Origin: Gammaproteobacteria bacterium
GTDB lineage: Bacteria > Pseudomonadota > Gammaproteobacteria > Steroidobacterales > Steroidobacteraceae
DNA: 64,000 nt
NCBI GenBank assembly: GCA_027459765.1
Contig: DAIDHD010000077.1
Coordinates: forward strand, 33,847 to 97,846
Direction: 5' to 3'
Shown here: in pieces, positions 57,985-64,000 of the stretch
Layout of the letters: the number at the start of each line of letters is the position of its first letter
Numbering within the stretch: position 1 is the stretch's first letter
Notes under the pieces: generated by a model
The model's input: the letters and a program-made list of their open reading frames with translations, nothing else
What the model was told of the DNA's origin: nothing
Databases searched by the model: none
Position numbers and translations under genes: made by a program

Positions 57985-58539
57985 GTGAGTACGCCTTACA
58001 TCGTGGCCGTCGGAGGCACTCTCCGCGCCGATTCCTCCACCGCCAAGGCCATGCGCTGCGTGCTCGACGCCGTCGAGCGGCGCGGCGCCCGCACGCGGCT
58101 CATCAGCGGCCAGGAACTCATGCTGCCCATGTACCAGCCGGACCAGGCCGAGCGCTCGGCCGCGGCGCGTGAACTGGTGGCGGAGCTCGCCCGCGCCGAC
58201 GGGCTGGTGATCGGCTCGCCCGGCTACCACGGCAGCATCTCGGGGCTGGTCAAGAACGCGCTGGACTACGCCGAGGACCTGCGCGAGGACACGCGTCCGT
58301 ACTTCAGCGGCCGCGCCGTGGGCTGCATCGCCATCGCCGGCGGCTGGCAGGCCGCCGTGAACACCTTGAGCGCGCTGCGCGAGATCGTGCACGCCCTGCG
58401 CGGCTGGCCGACGCCGCTCGGCGCGGCGCTGAACTCCGCCGAACCGCTGTTCGGCCCCAACGGGGAGTGCCTGGCGCCGCGCGTCGCACAGACGCTCGAG
58501 GCCATCGGACTCGAGGTGCTGAGCTTCATCGAACGCTAG
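57985..58539 (+). CDS. NAD(P)H-dependent FMN reductase
   Basis: A 184-residue flavodoxin-fold reductase. It has VGGTLRADSSTAKAMRCVLDAVE near the start (phosphate-binding loop), IGSPGYHGSISGLVKNALDY (the FMN-binding loop, near residue 78) and GCIAIAGGWQAAVNTLSALREI. Relatives supply reduced FMN to monooxygenases or act as quinone or azo reductases. The start is GTG 57985. No monooxygenase is adjacent. It lies between efflux and ABC genes and may be an independent unit. Confidence 0.86.
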   Translation: MSTPYIVAVGGTLRADSSTAKAMRCVLDAVERRGARTRLISGQELMLPMYQPDQAERSAAARELVAELARADGLVIGSPGYHGSISGLVKNALDYAEDLREDTRPYFSGRAVGCIAIAGGWQAAVNTLSALREIVHALRGWPTPLGAALNSAEPLFGPNGECLAPRVAQTLEAIGLEVLSFIER

Positions 58540-58587
58540 CCGGCACGCCACCCGGGCGCCGGCGCGAGCAAGGGGAGGGGGTCGGTC

Positions 58588-59469
58588 ATGGCGCTGGTGA
58601 TCAAGGGACTGTCGAAGACCTATCCGAACGGGGTGCGCGCGCTCGACGATCTGTCGCTCACCGTCGGCAACCACCTGTTCGGACTGCTGGGCCCGAACGG
58701 CGCCGGCAAGAGCTCGCTGATGCGCACCATCGCGACGCTGCAGGATCCCGACGCGGGCAGCATCGAGCTCGACGGGCTCGACGTGCTCGCGAACAAGAAC
58801 GAGGTGCGCAAGCTCCTCGGCTACCTCCCGCAGGAGTTCGGGGTGTATCCGAAGATCTCGGCGCTCGATCTGCTGGATCACCTCGCGGTGCTCAAGGGCG
58901 TCACGGCGCGCGGCGAGCGCAAGGAGATGGTGGAGGCCCTGCTGCACCAGACCAACCTCTGGGAGGCTCGCAAGAAGGCGCTCGCCACCTACTCGGGCGG
59001 CATGCGCCAGCGCTTCGGCATCGCCCAGGCGCTGCTCGCGAACCCGAAACTCATCATCGTCGACGAACCGACCGCGGGCCTCGACCCGGCCGAACGCAAC
59101 CGCTTCCTGAACCTGCTCGCCGCGATCGGCCGGCGGGTGACGGTGATCCTCTCCACGCACATCGTCGACGACGTGCGCGAGCTGTGTCCGCGCATGGCCA
59201 TCATCGCAAGCGGGCGGGTGCTGCTCGAGGGCGCGCCCGCCGACGCGCTCGCGGCGCTCGAGGGGCGCATCTGGTCGCGCGTGGTGGCGAGCGATGCGGA
59301 GCTCGAGGCGCTGAAGGCCGAGCTCGACGTGGTGAGCTCGCACCTCGTCGGCGGTGAACACGAGGTACGGGTGTTCGCGCAAGGATCGCCCGGCGCGGGC
59401 TTCGCGCCCGCGCCCGCGGGCCTCGAGGACGTGTACTTCCTCGAACTCGCGCGCCACGGCCGGCGCTGA
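58588..59469 (+). CDS. ABC transporter ATPase, paired with the permease/M1 peptidase fusion
   Basis: A 293-residue ATPase of the ABC-2 export type. Walker A is GPNGAGKSSL (near residue 37), the signature is YSGGMRQRFG, Walker B is LIIVDEPTAGLD and the switch is STHIVDDV. The C-terminal 80 residues form a small extra domain with VVASDAELEALKAELDVVSS. GGGAGG lies upstream of the ATG. It ends 41 bases before the next gene, with which it surely works. Confidence 0.92.
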   Translation: MALVIKGLSKTYPNGVRALDDLSLTVGNHLFGLLGPNGAGKSSLMRTIATLQDPDAGSIELDGLDVLANKNEVRKLLGYLPQEFGVYPKISALDLLDHLAVLKGVTARGERKEMVEALLHQTNLWEARKKALATYSGGMRQRFGIAQALLANPKLIIVDEPTAGLDPAERNRFLNLLAAIGRRVTVILSTHIVDDVRELCPRMAIIASGRVLLEGAPADALAALEGRIWSRVVASDAELEALKAELDVVSSHLVGGEHEVRVFAQGSPGAGFAPAPAGLEDVYFLELARHGRR

Positions 59470-59510
59470 AGCGGCGCGCTTCCGCCACGCTTTCCGGAAA
59501 GGAGCCCCGC

Positions 59511-62500
59511 ATGCCGCAGTTCCTGGAATTCCTGCGCTTCGAACTGAAGCTGCGCGCCAAGAGTCCGTCGACCTACGTCTATTTCCTGATGTGGTTCGCG
59601 TTCTCGTTCTTCTGCGTGGCGTCGGAGAGCTTCGGCCCGGTGGGCAACTCCAACGGCAAGGTCCTGCTCAACGGCCCCTATGCCAATACGCTGAACTTCA
59701 CCCTGGCGGGCCTTTTCGGGGTGATCGTGGTCGCGGCGATCTTCGGCACCTCGGCGCTGCGCGATTTCCAGCGCGACACCTTCCAGATCGTGTTCACCAA
59801 GCCGGTCGGGCGGCTGGCCTATCTCGGCGGTCGCTGGACGGGCTCGTTCATCACCACCGTGTTCGCGTTCTCCGGACTGCTTGCCGGCACCTGGCTCGGC
59901 ACCTTCGCCCCCTGGGCCGACCGAACCCGCATCGGGCCGAATCACCTCGCGTTCTACCTGCAGCCGTTTCTCACCATCACGGTGGTGCAGATCTTCTATC
60001 TCGGTGCGCTGTTCTTCGCCGTGGCGGCGCTCACCCGCCGGATCGTGGTGGTGTACGTGCAGGGAGTGGCGCTGTTCATGGCCTACCTCGTGGGCCTCAC
60101 GGCGTTCTCGGCCACCCGCTCGCTCGAGCACTTCTGGTCCGGCATCCTCGACCCGGTGGGACTTCTCATGGTCGACCGGGTCACGCGCTACTGGACAGTG
60201 GTGGAGCGCAATGCGCGGCTCCTGCCGCTCGATCTCTCGGGCTACTCGCCGGGGGTTTTCCTCTACAACCGGTTGCTGTGGCTCGCCGTCGGCGTGCTGG
60301 CGTTGGTCGTGGTGGTGGTGCGCTTTCCGTTCTCCGTGGAGGCGTTGGCGGCGCGCACCCAGGGTCGGCGCGCCGCGCGACAGCGCGAACTCGATGCCGC
60401 CGAGGGCGCTTCCCGGCGCGACCGGCCGGCGACGCTGCCCGAGGTGCATCCGGTGTACGGTGCGGCCACCACGCTGGCGCAATACCGGTCTCTGACGCGG
60501 CTTCGCCTGCGCACCATTCTGCGGGACGTGCCGTTCTGGGCGCTGGTCGGCCTGTTGGTGGTGTTCGCGATCAACAACGGCCACTTCGCGGGTCGGGTCG
60601 GCGGGGTCAACGTCTGGCCGGTGACCTACCTGATGCTGAGCGCGGTGGAAGGCGCGGCGATGCTCTTCTTCCTTATCGTCGCCGCGCTGTACGCCGCCGA
60701 ACTGCTCTGGCGCGAACGCGACGTGCGCTTCGACGGCATCCACGACGCGCTCCCCATGCCGGAGTGGGTGGACTGGTCGGCGCGGTTCACGGCCATCGTG
60801 CTCGTCGAGGCCATGCTGCTCGCGATCACGCTGCTGGTGGGCGTGTTCATGCAGGCGTTGGACGGCTTCCACCGCTTCGAGATCGCGCATTACCTCAAGG
60901 AACTGTACCTGGTCGCCTTCCCGCAGGTGATCGGCTTCGCACTGTTCGCGATGTTCGTGCAATCGCTGGTGTCCAACAAGTTCGTCGGCCACGCGATCGT
61001 CATCGGCGTATTCGTGCTGCAGTCGGTGCTGTTCAACTTCGGCTGGGAGAACACGCTGTACCTGCCCGGCGCCGTGCCGGCGTTCACCTATTCGGACATG
61101 AACGGCTACGGCCACTTCGTGCCGGCGCTCGCCGGCGCGCTGGTCTATTGGACCGCCGTATTCGCCTTCCTCGGCATCGTCAGCATCGCCTACGCGCGCC
61201 GTGGTCCGGAGGAGTCGCTGGCGGCGCGCACCCGTGCGGCACTCGCACGTGCGCCCAGGCTCGCGCCGGCGGCGGGGGCGTGTCTCGCCGTGGCGGCCGG
61301 GGTGGGCGGCTGGTACTACTACAACGCCCACGTGCTCAACGAGTACCTGACCGCGAACGACCGGCGGCGAATCGCGGCCGACTACGAGCGCGCGTTCAAG
61401 CGCTACGAGAACCTGCCGCAGCCGAAGATCACGGCGGTCGACGTGAGCGTGGACCTCGATCCGCCGCATCGCTCCTTCCACGGCTCGGGCAGCTTCACGC
61501 TGGTCAACAAGGCCGACGCGCCCATCGCCGAGATCCACCTCACCGACGCGCACCAGACCGTCAGCAACGTGCGCTTCGACCGGCCGGCGCGCCTCGTCAG
61601 CCGGGCGGCGCGGGACATCTACTCGATCTACCGGCTCGACACGCCGCTCGCGCCGGGCGAGAGCGTGCGCCTGCGCTTCGATGTGGCGCACGTCACCCGC
61701 GGCTTCACCGACGGTCAGGAGCCGGCCGAGTTCGCCGGCAACGGCACCTTCTTCGACATGGAGTGGTTTCCGGTCATCGGCTACGACGCGAATCTGGAAA
61801 TCGACGATCCCCGGCGCCGGCGCGAGCAGGGACTGGGCGATCTCGAAGACATGGCGCCACGCGGCGATGCGGTGCACTCGCGCATCAATCTCTTCACCAC
61901 GCAGTCGGACTGGATCAGCTATCACACGGTGGTGAGCACCACCACCGATCAGATCCCCGTGGCGCCGGGATATCCGCTGCGCGATTGGACGGCGAACGGC
62001 CGGCACTACGTCGAATACGGCATGGGACCGACGCCCATTCTCGACTTCTTCGCCTATCTGTCGGCGCGCTACGCGGTCAAGCGGGCGACCGCCGATGGAC
62101 CGGAGGGGCCGATTTCGCTCGAGGTGTACTACGACCCCGCGCATCCCTACAACGTCGATGAGATGCTCGAGGCGTCGCGCGACGGCCTCGCCTATTTCCA
62201 GTCGGTGTACAGCCCGTACCAATTCCGCCAATACCGGATCCTCGAATTCCCGCGTTATAGGACCTTCGCCCAGTCGTTCCCGAACACGGTGCCGTTCTCC
62301 GAAGGCATCGGCTTCATCACGCGCCTCAAGGACCCCAAGGACGTCGATCTGACGTACTTCGTCACCGCGCACGAGCTCGCGCACCAGTGGTGGGCCCACC
62401 AGCTCGTCGGCGGCGAGGTCGAAGGATCGAACATGATGTCCGAGACGCTGGCGCAGTACTCGGCCTACGAGCTCATGCAACGCAAGCACGGCAAGGACTA

Positions 62501-63161
62501 CATGCGCCGCGTGCTGCGTCACTTCCTGGATCGCTACCTGCGCGGCCGCGCAGGCGAGGTGCGGCGTGAGCGCCCGCTCGCGCTGGTGCAGCGCGAGGCG
62601 TACGTCTGGTACGAGAAGGGCGGTCAGATCATGTATACGCTCGCGGATACGATCGGCGTCGATCGGGTGAACGCGGCGCTGCACGACTTTCTGATGCAAT
62701 ACCGTTACGCGAACGCGCAGGGCACGACCGAGCAGCCGTACCCGGATACGCGGCAGCTGGAGGCGGCGCTGCGCGCGCACACGCCGCCCGAGTATCAGTA
62801 CCTGATAGACGACGGCTTCGATCGGATCGTGCTCTACGACAACAAGGCGCTCTCGGCGGTCGCCAAGCGTCGCGCCGACGGCAAGTACGTGGTCACGCTC
62901 GAGGTGCAGGCGCGCAAGGTTCAGGCGGACGGCAACGGCAACGAGCGACCGATGCCGCTCGACGACGTCATCGAGATCGGCGTGTTCAAGGGCGCCGGAG
63001 ACGAGGAAGTGCCGCTCGACCTGCACCGTGAGCGCATGACGGCCGAGCACGCAACCTACACGGTGGTGGTCGACGAGAAGCCGACCCGCGCCGGCATCGA
63101 TCCTTACAACAAGCTCATCGATCGCATCGCGGACGACAATGTGGTGGACGTCACCGAGTGA
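59511..63161 (+). CDS. Fusion of ABC-2 type permease and M1-family metallopeptidase
   Basis: A 1216-residue membrane protein. Residues about 1-600 are two sets of six membrane helices of the ABC-2 permease type, joined by a cytoplasmic loop near 285-320. Residues about 600-1216 are a periplasmic M1-type peptidase domain, preceded by an anchor helix near 585-605. The zinc site is HELAH (H954, E955, H958). The third ligand is E978, so the spacing is one residue longer than the classical HExxH-x18-E, and the GAMEN-like position reads PFSEGIGF. Relatives with this layout exist, but their substrate is unknown; a peptide exporter with a processing domain, or a signalling device, is inference. Confidence 0.88.
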   Translation: MPQFLEFLRFELKLRAKSPSTYVYFLMWFAFSFFCVASESFGPVGNSNGKVLLNGPYANTLNFTLAGLFGVIVVAAIFGTSALRDFQRDTFQIVFTKPVGRLAYLGGRWTGSFITTVFAFSGLLAGTWLGTFAPWADRTRIGPNHLAFYLQPFLTITVVQIFYLGALFFAVAALTRRIVVVYVQGVALFMAYLVGLTAFSATRSLEHFWSGILDPVGLLMVDRVTRYWTVVERNARLLPLDLSGYSPGVFLYNRLLWLAVGVLALVVVVVRFPFSVEALAARTQGRRAARQRELDAAEGASRRDRPATLPEVHPVYGAATTLAQYRSLTRLRLRTILRDVPFWALVGLLVVFAINNGHFAGRVGGVNVWPVTYLMLSAVEGAAMLFFLIVAALYAAELLWRERDVRFDGIHDALPMPEWVDWSARFTAIVLVEAMLLAITLLVGVFMQALDGFHRFEIAHYLKELYLVAFPQVIGFALFAMFVQSLVSNKFVGHAIVIGVFVLQSVLFNFGWENTLYLPGAVPAFTYSDMNGYGHFVPALAGALVYWTAVFAFLGIVSIAYARRGPEESLAARTRAALARAPRLAPAAGACLAVAAGVGGWYYYNAHVLNEYLTANDRRRIAADYERAFKRYENLPQPKITAVDVSVDLDPPHRSFHGSGSFTLVNKADAPIAEIHLTDAHQTVSNVRFDRPARLVSRAARDIYSIYRLDTPLAPGESVRLRFDVAHVTRGFTDGQEPAEFAGNGTFFDMEWFPVIGYDANLEIDDPRRRREQGLGDLEDMAPRGDAVHSRINLFTTQSDWISYHTVVSTTTDQIPVAPGYPLRDWTANGRHYVEYGMGPTPILDFFAYLSARYAVKRATADGPEGPISLEVYYDPAHPYNVDEMLEASRDGLAYFQSVYSPYQFRQYRILEFPRYRTFAQSFPNTVPFSEGIGFITRLKDPKDVDLTYFVTAHELAHQWWAHQLVGGEVEGSNMMSETLAQYSAYELMQRKHGKDYMRRVLRHFLDRYLRGRAGEVRRERPLALVQREAYVWYEKGGQIMYTLADTIGVDRVNAALHDFLMQYRYANAQGTTEQPYPDTRQLEAALRAHTPPEYQYLIDDGFDRIVLYDNKALSAVAKRRADGKYVVTLEVQARKVQADGNGNERPMPLDDVIEIGVFKGAGDEEVPLDLHRERMTAEHATYTVVVDEKPTRAGIDPYNKLIDRIADDNVVDVTE

Positions 63162-63196
63162 TCGGCCAGGCGGCGCAGATCGGGAGGAGAAATCCG

Positions 63197-63997
63197 GTGG
63201 ACATGGGACTCAAGGGGCGGCACGCACTGGTCACCGGCGCATCGCGAGGCATCGGCCGGGCCATCGCGCGTGTCCTGGTAGCCGAAGGGGCCGACGTGCT
63301 CGCGGTGGCACGCTCGGTGGAGAAGCTGCAAACCCTGGCGGCGCCCGGCGCAGTGCCGGCGGCGCCGCCCGCGGTGGGCCGTGCGGCCGGATCGCTGCGC
63401 ACGCGCGGCGTCGACCTCGCCGATGCCGCCGCCATCGACGCGCTCGCGCCGGAGCTCGCGCGCACCGACGTGCTGGTGATCAACACCGGTGGACCGCCGC
63501 CGGGACGCGCCGCCGACATCACCGATGCGCAGTGGACGCAGTACTTCAAGTCCATGTTCCTCGCCGGAGTGCGACTGACCCGGCACGCCTTGCCCGGCAT
63601 GTGCGCGCGCCGCTTCGGGCGCATCCTGATCGTGATCTCCTCGGGCGTGCAGGAACCGATCGCGAACCTCGCCCTGTCGAATGCCCTGCGCGCGGCCCTG
63701 GTGGGCTGGGCAAAGACGCTCGCCGGCGAGGTGGCGGCGGACGGCGTCACCGTGAACTGCCTCGCCCCGGGCAATATCGACACCGAACGCCTCGCCGAGC
63801 TCGGCCGGCTACGCGCCGAGCGGCAGGGTGTGCCGGTCGAGGAGCTTCGCCGGCAAGCGCAGCAGGCGATCCCGGCGGGGCGCTTCGGTACCCCGGAGGA
63901 GTTCGCGGACGTGGCGGCCTTCCTGGCGAGCGAGCGGGCGGCCTACGTGACCGGCACCATCGTGCGCATCGACGGCGGGATGATGCACAGCCTGTAG
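63197..63997 (+). CDS. Atypical SDR-fold oxidoreductase-like protein
   Basis: A 266-residue Rossmann-fold protein with TGASRGIGRAIARVL near residue 12, a nucleotide loop, and VLVINTGGPPPGRAADI where classical members have NNAG. The catalytic Y-x3-K of the family (compare fabG at 37620) is replaced by S-x3-R in LALSNALRAALVGWAKTL, and the SSG that precedes it holds the usual serine. It may bind nucleotide without normal SDR catalysis or use other residues. GTG 63197 was chosen because GGAGG lies 9 bases upstream; GTG 63158, which overlaps the previous stop, and ATG 63203 are alternatives. The gene ends 3 bases before the window edge. Confidence 0.82.
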   Translation: MDMGLKGRHALVTGASRGIGRAIARVLVAEGADVLAVARSVEKLQTLAAPGAVPAAPPAVGRAAGSLRTRGVDLADAAAIDALAPELARTDVLVINTGGPPPGRAADITDAQWTQYFKSMFLAGVRLTRHALPGMCARRFGRILIVISSGVQEPIANLALSNALRAALVGWAKTLAGEVAADGVTVNCLAPGNIDTERLAELGRLRAERQGVPVEELRRQAQQAIPAGRFGTPEEFADVAAFLASERAAYVTGTIVRIDGGMMHSL

Positions 63998-64000
63998 CCG

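Noticed and set aside
58989..63050. A 1353-codon open frame on the minus strand opposite the permease/peptidase fusion
   Set aside because: It is a GC-rich shadow: low-complexity composition of R, H, E, D and V without any recognisable domain, opposite a clear gene.

Overview
This is a 64 kb stretch of very GC-rich, gene-dense chromosome from a gammaproteobacterium. The order fabD-fabG-acpP-fabF-pabC-mltG-tmk-holB-pilZ is a gammaproteobacterial hallmark. The tonB-exbB-exbD-exbD group and the type II secretion genes fit the Xanthomonadales/Nevskiales/Steroidobacter side of the class; the lineage is an inference from gene content only. I see no rRNA, tRNA, CRISPR array, insertion sequence, phage or plasmid gene. 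Most genes are packed in runs with 4-base ATGA or GTGA stop/start overlaps, so many operons can be read directly.

Region 1 (1-11.3 kb): the end of ilvC, divergent from an M17 leucyl aminopeptidase and ilvD (branched-chain amino acid synthesis); a TonB energising system with two ExbD paralogues; a secreted TPR protein and a Prx5-type peroxiredoxin; and a 770-residue kinase/class III aminotransferase fusion. Region 2 (11.3-17.5 kb): iclR-etfB-etfA on the minus strand, whose first gene starts inside a perfect 18-bp palindrome; a glycine-linker lipoprotein divergent from a CadC-like membrane regulator with TPRs. Region 3 (17.5-30 kb): a long plus-strand run of an Opp/Dpp-type ABC transporter without its binding protein, alaA, an AddB-like Fe-S nuclease, an AddA-like helicase-nuclease, and murJ.

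Region 4 (30-36.6 kb): a minus-strand type II secretion operon gspG-H-I-J-K-L-M-N, divergent by 24 bp from a rhombosortase-like intramembrane protease. Together these suggest a secretion-plus-C-terminal-processing module. gspC, D, E and F are not here. Region 5 (36.6-45.3 kb): fatty acid synthesis (fabD, fabG, acpP, fabF), folate (pabB, pabC), mltG, tmk, holB and pilZ. The usual rpmF-plsX-fabH genes upstream of fabD are replaced by the rhombosortase gene.

Region 6 (45.3-48.6 kb): a small accessory-looking island. It holds a double cNMP-binding/rhodanese protein, an EEP-fold hydrolase, a divergent stand-alone TIR-like (ThsB/DUF1863-type) protein, a conserved hypothetical, and a gene-free AT-rich stretch with a perfect 15-bp inverted repeat. 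Region 7 (48.6-57.9 kb): two efflux gene sets around one MarR regulator. A complete RND/MFP/OMF operon faces marR-OMF-emrA, which lacks an emrB inner-membrane partner. Region 8 (58-64 kb): an FMN reductase, an ABC ATPase with a 1216-residue ABC-permease/M1 peptidase fusion, and an SDR-fold protein lacking the canonical catalytic Tyr and Lys.

The items I rank as most worth following are the TIR-like gene with its divergent nuclease-fold neighbour, the rhombosortase/T2SS pairing with two oddly extended pseudopilins, the kinase/aminotransferase fusion, the ABC permease/M1 fusion, and the IclR start-site palindrome. I found no clearly new multi-gene system; several are unusual arrangements of known families.
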